Assembly (NCBI GenBank): GCA_020351995.1
Contig: CP070674.1
Span: 1,859,219-1,917,316, forward strand
Source: Candidatus Zixiibacteriota bacterium
GTDB lineage: Bacteria > Zixibacteria > MSB-5A5 > GN15 > FEB-12
Length of the DNA stretch: 58,098 bases
Direction: 5' to 3'
This document shows positions 1 through 7,858 of the stretch, in pieces. Below the pieces are notes generated by a model, which saw nothing but the letters and a program-made list of their open reading frames with translations, was not told where the DNA came from and did not search any database. The stretch's first letter is position 1; each line of letters starts with the position of its first letter. The position numbers were made by a program, and so were the translations under genes.

Positions 1-1
1 G

Positions 2-394
2 CCATCGCTGTTCGTGGCGTTCTACCTGCGGGTATTGTCTCAGCTTGGCTATCATCCTTCCCTTTCATACTGTGTTGGATGCGGCAAGGAACTGGCCGGG
101 TTTGCCTCGCAAGGTGAGCGGATGTTCGGAGTCGAGCGCGGCGGGGTGGTATGCGAAGCTTGCCAAAAACCGGGAGATTATTATATTGGCTTTTCAAGTG
201 ATAGCTTTAACCGCCTGGTGTTGCTTCAGACATCATCGCTGAACGAAGCCACCGGCGCGGAAATCGGTTTTAAAGAAGCCGGCCGGTTTTTAGAGGCCTT
301 GACGAGATTCCTCGCCAGCCAGACGGGCTTTACAGCGGACCTTAAATCGCTGGCCTTTATCGAGAAGCTGAAAAACAGTCAACTGATAGGATAA
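2..394 (+). CDS. recO: DNA repair protein RecO, C-terminal part (5' end outside window)
   Basis: The reading frame is open from the first bases of the window, so only the C-terminal ~130 residues are present. The segment starts with the helix PSLFVAFYLRVLSQLGYHP, which matches the RecO family pattern before its zinc finger. A CVGC...CEAC pair of cysteine motifs about 30 residues apart then forms the RecO-type zinc site. RecO binds RecR and single-stranded DNA and loads RecA in the RecF pathway. The C-terminal helical bundle ends 8 bases before glyS, so the two genes are probably co-transcribed. I see nothing unusual. Identification rests on the zinc motif and flanking helix, because the N-terminal OB fold is not in the window. 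Confidence 0.85.
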   Translation, partial: PSLFVAFYLRVLSQLGYHPSLSYCVGCGKELAGFASQGERMFGVERGGVVCEACQKPGDYYIGFSSDSFNRLVLLQTSSLNEATGAEIGFKEAGRFLEALTRFLASQTGFTADLKSLAFIEKLKNSQLIG

Positions 395-402
395 CGACCG
401 CT

Positions 403-1743
403 ATGAGCCAAAAGAAGAACGAAAACGACCTGATGGATAAGATTGTGTCCCTGAGCAAGCGACGCGGATTTGTTTTTCCCTCTTCGGAAATATACGGTGG
501 TATCGGTTCAACCTGGGATTACGGCCCTCTCGGCGCGGAATTGAAGCGAAACCTGAAGAACTACTGGTGGGACGCCATGACCAACCGTCGCGACGATATC
601 GAGGGTCTGGACGCGGCGATACTCATGCACCCGGAAGTGTGGCATACGTCGGGGCACGTGTCGGAATTCACGGATCCGCTGGTTGATTGTAAGAAGTGCA
701 AGGCGCGATTTCGGGCCGATCAGCTCGAAATGTCCCGTTGCCCGCTGAAGCCGTCAAAGTCACCCCTGGAGTGCGGCGGGGAGCTTACCGAGGCGCGGCA
801 GTTCAACCTTATGTTCAAAACATATATGGGGCCCCTGGAGGATGACGCCAACATCGTATATATCCGGCCCGAAACGGCTCAGGGTATATATGTCAATTTC
901 CTGAATGTCAAGAACTCATCCCGGCAGAAGATACCTTTCGGGATAGCTCAGGTGGGTAAGGCCTTTCGCAACGAGATCACGCCCGGCAATTTTATTTTCC
1001 GCACCCGCGAGTTCGAGCAGATGGAGATGCAGTTTTTTGTGCATCCATCGGAGGACCAGAAATGGTTCGATTACTGGCGCGAAGAACGGTGGAAGTGGTA
1101 TGAGTCGCTGGGCATTAACATGGATAAAATGCGCTGGCACGAACATGACGAGAAGGAACTGGCCCACTATGCCAAAACGGCCTTCGACATAGAATACGAG
1201 TATCCGTTCGGGTGGCAGGAGTTGGAGGGTATTCACAATCGGACCGATTTCGACCTGAGCCGGCATATGGAAGCGACCAAGAAGGACTTGCGTTATTCAG
1301 ATGACGTTTATACTGAGAAGTTTATTCCGTATATCATCGAAACCTCGGCCGGCGTTGACCGCACGCTGCTGACCCTTCTGGTGGACGGCTACGACGAGGT
1401 TGAGATAAAAGGGGAGAAGCGGGTTTTCATGCGGTTGTCACCAAAGATTGCCCCGATTCAGGCGGCGGTTTTTCCGCTGGTCAAGAAGGATGGTATGCCC
1501 GAGTTCGCCGAGAATGTTTACCATGAACTGAAGAAACGGTTCAAGACGTTTTATGATGTTTCGGGTGCTATCGGGCGGCGCTACGCGCGCATGGACGAGG
1601 CCGGTTGCCCGTTCGGGATAACTATCGACGGTCAGACCATCGAGGACGAGACTATGACGGTGCGTGACCGTGACAGCATGGAGCAGAAGCGGATGAAAGT
1701 CGGGGAGCTTATAGAGTTTCTTGAAAAGCAGATCTACGGGTAG
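403..1743 (+). CDS. glyS: Glycyl-tRNA synthetase (class II, homodimeric type)
   Basis: This 446-residue protein charges tRNA-Gly in the cytoplasm. It is the alpha2 type, not the alpha2beta2 type of E. coli. The start MSQKKNENDLMDKIVSLSKRRG is followed by the diagnostic EIYGGIGSTWDYGPLG segment near residue 30. A CKKC...CP...C zinc-binding insertion follows at about residues 100-130, and class II motif 2 appears as FRNEITP near residue 190. The C-terminal ~100 residues form the anticodon-binding fold (SPKIAPIQAAVFPL onward). Length agrees with bacterial homodimeric enzymes. The ATG lies 8 bases after the recO stop, and the gene is followed by a good intrinsic terminator, so it ends the recO-glyS unit. 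Confidence 0.97.
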   Translation: MSQKKNENDLMDKIVSLSKRRGFVFPSSEIYGGIGSTWDYGPLGAELKRNLKNYWWDAMTNRRDDIEGLDAAILMHPEVWHTSGHVSEFTDPLVDCKKCKARFRADQLEMSRCPLKPSKSPLECGGELTEARQFNLMFKTYMGPLEDDANIVYIRPETAQGIYVNFLNVKNSSRQKIPFGIAQVGKAFRNEITPGNFIFRTREFEQMEMQFFVHPSEDQKWFDYWREERWKWYESLGINMDKMRWHEHDEKELAHYAKTAFDIEYEYPFGWQELEGIHNRTDFDLSRHMEATKKDLRYSDDVYTEKFIPYIIETSAGVDRTLLTLLVDGYDEVEIKGEKRVFMRLSPKIAPIQAAVFPLVKKDGMPEFAENVYHELKKRFKTFYDVSGAIGRRYARMDEAGCPFGITIDGQTIEDETMTVRDRDSMEQKRMKVGELIEFLEKQIYG

Positions 1744-1770
1744 GCTAACCGTCTATCCGGGTACTTAGCG

Positions 1771-1800
1771 AAAAAGCGGCCTTGGGCCGCTTTTTATTTT
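1771..1800 (+). terminator. Rho-independent terminator of glyS
   Basis: A perfect 11-bp stem (1771-1781 pairs with 1785-1795) with a TTG loop is followed by a T-rich tract to 1800. It lies 28 bases after the glyS stop. Confidence 0.85.
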
Positions 1801-1939
1801 GTGGAGGATTCGCGGCGCGCCGGAAACATCCGCTTGACAGGCTACCGTCAAGATGGTTATGTATGGCTGGGGATAAGAATCTTCTGAGTAGAATTGCATC
1901 GAGGTACATCAAAAACAACCAAATGAAAGGGGTGGGTGT

Positions 1940-3088
1940 ATGCCTGAAACACCCGAGCAAGAGAGGAAAGAGGGAGTGGGCCTGGCTCTCTCGGGCGGTG
2001 GCTTCAGGGCCACGCTTTTCCACATCGGGTCGCTGTGGCGGCTGAACGAGTTGGGGTGGCTGAAGAAGTTGTCCGAAGTTACCAGTGTGTCGGGCGGGTC
2101 GATCACGGCGGCTTACCTGGGATATCGCTGGAAAGACCTGACTTTTGACACTGAGGGTGTTGCACAGGACTTCAAAGACAAGGTGGTATTACCGCTGCGT
2201 GAGTTCTGTTCACACACGGCCGATGTGGGTAGTATTATTGGTGGGATAATAGGCCCGTTTGTTCATCCCAGTCAGCTTCTGGCCAGGAAATATCGAAAAC
2301 GTCTTTTTGGCGACGCCACGCTACAGGACTTGCCGTCGGATGAGGAGGGGCCACGGTTCACGATCTACGCCACCAGTCTTCAGACGGGCGTGAGCGTGCG
2401 TTTTTCCCGGCCATACATGGCCGATTACCTGGTGGGCATGATTGACTCACCGGATGTGAGCCTGGCCCAGGCGGTGGCGGCGTCGAGCGCTTTCCCGCCG
2501 GTTTTCTGCCCGGTGTCGCTCAAGAGAGACGTGGAGTCGTGGCGGAAAGTAGGTGGTGCGGATCTTCACGGGAATGCCAAACTTCGTTCGAAGATGCTTC
2601 TGGTCGACGGTGGTGTCTATGACAATCTGGCACTGGAACGCGTCTGGGACGATTACACCACGGTGCTGGTCAGCGACGCCGGTGCGCCTTTCGATGTTAT
2701 GGAGAGGTCGTGGAAGGTGCGAATGAGCCAGATCTTCCGGACCATCCGGGTGCTGGGCATCATTGCCGAACAGACCCGTCGTCTGCGCCGGAGAGTACTT
2801 ATGGATTTCTATACCAGCGGGGCGATGGCGGGCGCCTACTGGAATATTGGCTCGAAGACCGGTAATTATAAGTTGGAACAGGCGGGACTACCCGGACCCA
2901 TCGTAGAGGATTGCGAGGGCACGACCGAGATGAGCGAGATTCGGACGCGGCTCAATAGCTTCAGCGCGGAAGAACAGGAGCAATTGATTAATTGGGGATA
3001 TGCTCTGAATGACACAGCTATGCGTCGGTGGGTGTTGGGTCTTTCAATACAACCGGGTACATTGCCGTATCCCGATCGGGCGTTTTAG
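1940..3088 (+). CDS. Patatin-like phospholipase / acyl hydrolase
   Basis: This 382-residue protein belongs to the patatin family, serine lipid acyl hydrolases with a Ser-Asp dyad. The oxyanion-hole glycine run LALSGGGFRA is at residues 15-24. The nucleophile serine lies in TSVSGGSI (about Ser51), and the second catalytic residue lies in LLVDGGVYDN (about Asp223). There is no signal peptide, so it is probably cytoplasmic or peripheral to the membrane. A GGGGTGGG-like ribosome site precedes the ATG. The gene appears to be a single transcription unit, convergent with the next gene 15 bases away. The lipid substrate cannot be predicted. The C-terminal half, with its arginine-rich helix (RRLRRRVLMDFY), does not match anything I recognise. 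Confidence 0.88.
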   Translation: MPETPEQERKEGVGLALSGGGFRATLFHIGSLWRLNELGWLKKLSEVTSVSGGSITAAYLGYRWKDLTFDTEGVAQDFKDKVVLPLREFCSHTADVGSIIGGIIGPFVHPSQLLARKYRKRLFGDATLQDLPSDEEGPRFTIYATSLQTGVSVRFSRPYMADYLVGMIDSPDVSLAQAVAASSAFPPVFCPVSLKRDVESWRKVGGADLHGNAKLRSKMLLVDGGVYDNLALERVWDDYTTVLVSDAGAPFDVMERSWKVRMSQIFRTIRVLGIIAEQTRRLRRRVLMDFYTSGAMAGAYWNIGSKTGNYKLEQAGLPGPIVEDCEGTTEMSEIRTRLNSFSAEEQEQLINWGYALNDTAMRRWVLGLSIQPGTLPYPDRAF

Positions 3089-3103
3089 GACGCGCTGCGG
3101 TGA

Positions 3104-3652
3104 TTAAGGTCGGATCAGTTTTCGGATTTCGTTGAGTTGGGATTCGAGCGACAAAACGCCCTCCAGCCTGAGCACCGGGCAGGGTAATTTGGTCAGCCAC
3201 TTCTCATGTTTTTGCAGGCTGCGTATTTCTTCTCCGCCCATATCGTATCCCGCGGCCCATTCCATGAATTCGGTGTAATTCTGGTGCAGATAGCCGCCGG
3301 GGGCGAGGGCTTCCTCGCCGAAATGCAGCGCCTCGCGCTGTTTGAGTCGTTTCAGACGTTCCTCGGTGGTGACATACAGGAATACCACGAGGTCGAGGAG
3401 GGGAATGACCGGGTCGCCCCATCCGGCAAAATTTCCCGAGATTACGCATACCGGGTGAGTTTGAACGGTTTCCAGCAGCAATCGAGTGCGTTCTTCCTCA
3501 GGGCGGAACTTTTGAAAGGGCGGGAAGGTGGGCTCCCAGAAGATGCTGTCGGTATCTATGTAGGCGCAACCGAGTTCTCTGGCCAGGGCCCGGCCGAGGT
3601 AGGTGGTGCCCGAACCCGAGGCACCGACAATATGTATGCGAAGGTTGGTCAT
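3104..3652 (-). CDS. P-loop NTPase, adenylate/shikimate kinase-like
   Basis: This 182-residue protein starts with MTNLRIHIVGASGSGTTYLG, a Walker A motif of the small-kinase type (GASGSGTT, residues 10-17). Next comes a DTDSIFW segment at about residue 33, where such kinases bind the phosphate acceptor, then a GNFAGWG segment and a helical LID-like region rich in Arg/Lys/Glu (TTEERLKRLKQRE). The pattern resembles the topology-modulation/FlaR-like group of uncharacterised adenylate-kinase relatives. The acceptor substrate is unknown. The ATG is preceded by only a weak GAGA-type ribosome site. The gene lies 35 bases downstream of the TPR gene on the same strand, and the two may be co-transcribed. 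Confidence 0.75.
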   Translation of the reverse strand: MTNLRIHIVGASGSGTTYLGRALARELGCAYIDTDSIFWEPTFPPFQKFRPEEERTRLLLETVQTHPVCVISGNFAGWGDPVIPLLDLVVFLYVTTEERLKRLKQREALHFGEEALAPGGYLHQNYTEFMEWAAGYDMGGEEIRSLQKHEKWLTKLPCPVLRLEGVLSLESQLNEIRKLIRP

Positions 3653-3687
3653 GGTTTGTCTCGTATGCCGTCGAGATAAAAGTGCAT

Positions 3688-4980
3688 CTACTGCCCGAAC
3701 TTTGTCAGCGCCTCCAGGAATTCGCGACGTTCATCTTCCAACCAGTCGGCGTCGCACGGATACTTCTCAGATTCCTCTAGGCATTTTCTGGCGTTGGGCC
3801 CGTCCCAGAGCCCGTAATAAGAGACACCCGCGTAGAAGTAGGTCAGGGCTGCATATTCCTCAGGTAAGTCAAGCTCTTCAAGTTTTTCGAAGTGTCGCAC
3901 TGCCTCGCGGTGGCGCTTCAATAGGCAGCACAACACCAACATTGAATAGTGAAGATCGAGGTAGCGGGTCTTCTCCAATTTCGCCGGGTTGACTTTGGCC
4001 AGAATGGAGTAGGCTTTCCGTCTTTTCTTCAGGCGCAGGTACGTTTGTCCGAGCTCGTATCCTATTCGTGAATGGTACTCCTCGACATCCCCATTGTCGG
4101 GGATCAGTTTCTTGAGACGCTTAAACTGTCTCAGGGCGTCGCGGTACCGATCGAGAAGAAAGTAGATGCGACCCTTCTTTAGTCGGTACTCGAACCTGCA
4201 GCTTTGACGGTCCGGAACATCGAAATAGTGTACATATTGCTCCCCCTCTTCAGCGTACTTGAGCGCGGCGTCGTACTCGCCAAGGTGGGAGTAGGCGTCG
4301 GCGAGGTCCTTAAGCGTCAACATGAAAGAGAGTCCGTCTTCTTGTTTAGGAATTGTTTCGTACGCCCGAAGGTGATGATCTATTGCTTTGCGATGTTCCC
4401 ACATCCGCAGGTAGCACCAACCGAGCCGAAGATGAAGATTCCATTCATGAAGCTCATCGGCGAATTCGTTGAGGAGGCGTGAAAATATGTCCGCCGCCTC
4501 TGCATGCCTTCCGTCGGACGATAGAATGTGAGCGCGATCATAGAGAGCATTGGCTTCCTCCTCTCTATTCTGGCTGCTGATTTTTTGCGCCGCAAGAGGA
4601 GCCTCTTTAAGGTGCAGTGAGCCGACAAGGCGCCAGCTTCGCCAGCTATCTGCCAGTTCAAATACGGACCGATCGGAGTCGCGACTGCAGGGCACGGGAC
4701 AGAGGTTAACGGAAAAACCGGTTTCATTTTCTGACAGACGGTGGATATCGTTATCGAGGGAACCGTCACGGCTGGTGGCGACAAGCCCGTCAAACTCGCA
4801 GCGCCTGTATGTAAAAGGTTTCTGCAGTCGGAGATACAGCGCCCGGGGTGACCCGGTCGGTGCGGACCCGATTTCTTCCACGACCACCCCAAATGGGCCG
4901 CAGCCGTAATTGCTGCCGAAATCCCATGGGTCGTTGATATACAAAACGAATTTCTTGCCGAGGATTGCGTCGATGTTCAT
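3688..4980 (-). CDS. TPR-repeat protein of unknown function
   Basis: This protein of about 430 residues has no signal peptide. The N-terminal ~130 residues (MNIDAILGKKFVLYINDPWDFG onward) form a domain I do not recognise. The rest is a run of tetratricopeptide-like helical pairs, for example NALYDRAHILSSDGRHAEAAD, LGWCYLRMWEHRKAIDHH and AYSHLGEYDAALKYAEEGE, spaced by about 35-40 residues. Such repeats usually mediate protein contacts. I chose the ATG at 4980; an in-frame GTG at 5019 would add 13 residues. Neither has a strong ribosome site. It lies downstream of the GlpX-like gene on the same strand, separated by 122 bases that include a GC-rich inverted repeat at 5068-5090. Confidence 0.7.
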   Translation of the reverse strand: MNIDAILGKKFVLYINDPWDFGSNYGCGPFGVVVEEIGSAPTGSPRALYLRLQKPFTYRRCEFDGLVATSRDGSLDNDIHRLSENETGFSVNLCPVPCSRDSDRSVFELADSWRSWRLVGSLHLKEAPLAAQKISSQNREEEANALYDRAHILSSDGRHAEAADIFSRLLNEFADELHEWNLHLRLGWCYLRMWEHRKAIDHHLRAYETIPKQEDGLSFMLTLKDLADAYSHLGEYDAALKYAEEGEQYVHYFDVPDRQSCRFEYRLKKGRIYFLLDRYRDALRQFKRLKKLIPDNGDVEEYHSRIGYELGQTYLRLKKRRKAYSILAKVNPAKLEKTRYLDLHYSMLVLCCLLKRHREAVRHFEKLEELDLPEEYAALTYFYAGVSYYGLWDGPNARKCLEESEKYPCDADWLEDERREFLEALTKFGQ

Positions 4981-5102
4981 GTTTGACTCGTTAATCGCAT
5001 GCGTGACCGGTGTGCTCACCGGCCCATTGTAGAATTGAGTTCCCCCCGCCGGGTATGGTCATTCACAGCGGGATCACAGGAGAATCCCGCGCTTCGAAAA
5101 AA

Positions 5103-6779
5103 TCAGTCCGAATTAACAAACCAATCGGTGGCCAGGCGCTCGGTGGCGGCGATTATCTCGCGGTCTTTCTCATTGAGCGCACCGCGGTCAATCAGCGTCT
5201 CGACAGCCTTGTGCAACAGGACCATCTTGTCGCGAACCGGGATAATGGCCGGGTAATATTCGTTGGTGAAAAATATCCAGTAGCGTTTGGCCAGGTGGTC
5301 GTTCTCGAGCATCTTTCCGATAGCCCTGTCCAGTTTGTCACCACTTAAATCCTCGATATTTTCCTTCGGTGACATTAACAGCTCGGCTGTGTGCTTGAGG
5401 CTCTGTTTGCATTTGAATTTCATCTGCCAGCACTCGACCATGCCGAGCGAGTTGACGAAGAGGACGTTGACGCTGATTTTGTCTTTTTTCGGATCAGTTT
5501 TGACGCCGTCCATAAACGGCAGATAATAATTGTCGGTGATGGAACCGAAAGCACTGACACCTCCAGCGAAGGGGTCATCGAGAATGTCATGAACGGTGAA
5601 ATACGGTTTACGCTCGAAACGGGCATCCTGAATCTGCATGAACTCGTCTTCGGTGAAGTGGAATCGCTCTTTCCAGAGCTCTTCGGGGCTGAGATCCTTG
5701 CGGGTCAGCGACGACTGGCTGGTGAGCATACCGATAGCCTGACCGCCGCGCCACACGAGGGGAAGTACGCCTACAGCCCATTCAGCTGAACCGCCGATTT
5801 CACCTATCATCGAGAACAGGCCACGGTCATCCGGGAACTCGAGCCCGTTAAGACCCAGCAGCACCGCTGGGAGTAAATCGCCATCTTTGTCGAAAGGTGT
5901 GGCAACACCGGCTTCATTCAGGGTGTCCATCGCCGGGTAATGGCGGCTGCGATCCAAAAAGAACGCGCTGAGTTTTTTTATGCTCGAAAACCCATAGGCT
6001 TTGGCGATTACCTCGGCGGCATCGGTCAGTTTGGCTTCTCTGGGATTGAACTCGTCAAAGAATGCCCCGCCCATCCACCTCTGGACGTAGATGTCCGGCA
6101 GATGTCGTTTGACGTTGGCCTCGGTGACAAATAATGCCGTCAGACTCGAATGCAGACCTTTAATGGATTTCGTGGTACCGTCGATAACGTCGTTACCCAT
6201 CGAAAGCTGGGTCACATTGCGCGGCATGCTCAGACCATACTGCGCCCGATGCTGATCTTTGCCGAAGACAGCTCCGACAGCGATGGTGGGATTACCGCCG
6301 GCTTCCTTGCCCGGTTTAACCCGAACGCCCTCAGTGATGGCAGATTCAATTAAGACTTCCTCCCCGGTGGGAAGGGTTTCGGTGGTTGTCTGGAGGACCT
6401 CGGCCATGATCTGGGCCGAGGTACGGTCGTTGGCGCGCTTGAGATTGTTGCTCAACTCTTTGGTAACGTGATCTTTGGGAACATCGTTGAGGCTTCCCCG
6501 ACCATGAAGGCCGACAGCTATTGCCGACAGGGCCGCTGAGAGAGTTACTGACTGCCGTACCTGCCGGTTGCGAAGGGCGCCGAGATTGGAATTGTAGCTT
6601 ATCCTGTCGCAGAGGGTCATGATGGTCAGGGCATCTAAAGTGATGTCATAGTTTTCCAGGACCGCTTTGTGGCGATGGTTGAATTCGATGATCTTATCCT
6701 GGTTGAAAACGTAGTCGTCTTTCTTTCCGCGGTAGGAAAGGCGTTCATCGGCGATATTGTAGCGAAGCTTATCCTGCAT
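5103..6779 (-). CDS. Divergent GlpX-like (class II fructose-1,6-bisphosphatase family) protein
   Basis: This 558-residue protein shows no obvious family at first sight, but its central part follows the order of GlpX phosphatases. DVIDGT (residues 197-202) stands in for DPIEGT. PDIYVQRW (229-235) resembles the PDMYM segment, and FFLDRSRH (273-280) the ILDRPRH segment. DKDGD (297-301) resembles IPDGD, and GEIGGSAEW (326-334) matches GIGGAPEG with its catalytic glutamate. A VHDIL...FGSITDN stretch matches the LDDLV...ATGVTDG segment. The GlpX-like part therefore spans roughly residues 110-460. About 110 residues are added in front and 95 behind. The GEGE metal-site motif is not recognisable. The enzyme may have an altered substrate or be inactive. 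A GGGGTGG ribosome site supports the start. Confidence 0.6.
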   Translation of the reverse strand: MQDKLRYNIADERLSYRGKKDDYVFNQDKIIEFNHRHKAVLENYDITLDALTIMTLCDRISYNSNLGALRNRQVRQSVTLSAALSAIAVGLHGRGSLNDVPKDHVTKELSNNLKRANDRTSAQIMAEVLQTTTETLPTGEEVLIESAITEGVRVKPGKEAGGNPTIAVGAVFGKDQHRAQYGLSMPRNVTQLSMGNDVIDGTTKSIKGLHSSLTALFVTEANVKRHLPDIYVQRWMGGAFFDEFNPREAKLTDAAEVIAKAYGFSSIKKLSAFFLDRSRHYPAMDTLNEAGVATPFDKDGDLLPAVLLGLNGLEFPDDRGLFSMIGEIGGSAEWAVGVLPLVWRGGQAIGMLTSQSSLTRKDLSPEELWKERFHFTEDEFMQIQDARFERKPYFTVHDILDDPFAGGVSAFGSITDNYYLPFMDGVKTDPKKDKISVNVLFVNSLGMVECWQMKFKCKQSLKHTAELLMSPKENIEDLSGDKLDRAIGKMLENDHLAKRYWIFFTNEYYPAIIPVRDKMVLLHKAVETLIDRGALNEKDREIIAATERLATDWFVNSD

Positions 6780-7090
6780 TTTGCCACCCCATTGGAATTT
6801 GGCCGGTTTGCGCCGCGCAGCGGCTGAATTTATTGACGGTAAGTATCATTGTATAACCGGGCGGACCCATTTTCAAGCACTAACTTGCGGCCGCGTAGCA
6901 GTTAGCTCCGCGGGATAAACGCGACTTTCCGGTCGGGCCAGATAACCATATGAGTAATAGATGGTTATATGCCTTGACAAACAGCCGGATCTTGGTTATC
7001 TATTTCAACATTCATAGAACCTATCGAGCATTGATGTGTACTTTATATATACTCCAGATTATAAACAATTGGAAATAAGAGGATGATGTT
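6780..7090. other. Divergent intergenic region, no gene seen
   Basis: These 311 bases separate the divergently transcribed GlpX-like gene and the ABC operon. I see no coding potential. The stretch is AT-rich from about 6940 on. It contains an 8-bp inverted repeat (ATAACCAT at 6942-6949, ATGGTTAT at 6961-6968) just upstream of a promoter-like element, a possible operator. Confidence 0.5.
6974..7002 (+). promoter_or_regulatory. Candidate sigma-70 type promoter of the ABC operon
   Basis: A perfect TTGACA (6974-6979) is followed after 17 bases by TATCTA (6997-7002), about 90 bases before the ABC ATPase start. The -10 match is only moderate. The inverted repeat ATAACCAT/ATGGTTAT just upstream could be a regulator site. 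Confidence 0.4.
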
Positions 7091-7858
7091 ATGGCCAATG
7101 ATACGGCTACAACTATGATTGAATCAAAGGGGCTCAGTAAATACTACGGCCCTTTTGTGGCCATCTCCGACATCAGCTTTTCTATCCCACGGGGTCAGAT
7201 AGTGGCCTTTCTCGGTCCGAACGGGGCAGGCAAGTCCACGACCATGAAAATCCTGACCGGGTTTCTGGCTCCAAGCGAGGGAACGGCCCTCATAGGTGGG
7301 CTGGATATCCGCAAAGACCGACTTCGGGCGGTGGAAAAGCTGGGTTATTTGCCGGAAAACGGGCCTCTTTACCTGGACATGACCCCAAAGGAGCTGCTGA
7401 AGTTTTTCGGAGAAGTCCGGGGCCTAAAAGACAACAAACTTCGCGAGCGGGTCGATTACGTGGTCGATCTGTGCTCTCTTCAGGAGGTATTCGAGAAACC
7501 AATCGGTAAGTTGTCGCGGGGCTATCGTCAGCGCGTCGGTCTGGCCCACGCCCTGCTTCACGATCCTGAAGTTTTGATAATGGATGAGCCGACAGCAGGT
7601 CTCGACCCTAACCAGATCCGCGAATTTCGCTCCAACATTGCCGTGCTGGGTAAATCCAAGACAGTTCTGATATCCACCCATATCCTTCAGGAGGCCGACG
7701 CTATCGCGGAAAGGATACTCTTGGTCAACGACGGGAAACTGATGTTCGACGGCACGCCGGAAGAGCTTCGAAAAGGTGGCTCGCTCGAGGCGGCCTTCTG
7801 CGGCCTCACCGACCCGAAGCTTGCGAAGGCGGGTAGCGCAACAGGGGAGGGCCAATGA
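7091..7858 (+). CDS. ABC transporter ATP-binding protein (GldA-like)
   Basis: This 255-residue ATPase powers an ABC-2 type exporter on the cytoplasmic face of the membrane. All ABC motifs are present. Walker A is GPNGAGKST near residue 43, the signature is [12 protein letters not shown] near 140, Walker B is [12 protein letters not shown] near 160, and the switch histidine is in [15 protein letters not shown]. The sequence is closest in style to the GldA/CcmA group that pairs with GldF/GldG. It overlaps the next gene by four bases (ATGA), which indicates translational coupling. The ATG follows an AAGAGGATGATGTT ribosome site. Confidence 0.93.
   Translation: MANDTATTMIESKGLSKYYGPFVAISDISFSIPRGQIVAFLGPNGAGKSTTMKILTGFLAPSEGTALIGGLDIRKDRLRAVEKLGYLPENGPLYLDMTPKELLKFFGEVRGLKDNKLRERVDYVVDLCSLQEVFEKPIGKLSRGYRQRVGLAHALLHDPEVLIMDEPTAGLDPNQIREFRSNIAVLGKSKTVLISTHILQEADAIAERILLVNDGKLMFDGTPEELRKGGSLEAAFCGLTDPKLAKAGSATGEGQ

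Noticed and set aside
916-1266. Long minus-strand frame inside glyS
   Set aside because: It is antisense to a well-conserved synthetase and has no domain signal; similar shadow frames occur in many genes here.
5068-5090. GC-rich inverted repeat between the GlpX-like and TPR genes as a terminator
   Set aside because: A 7-bp stem exists, but no T run follows it on either strand, so intrinsic termination is not supported.
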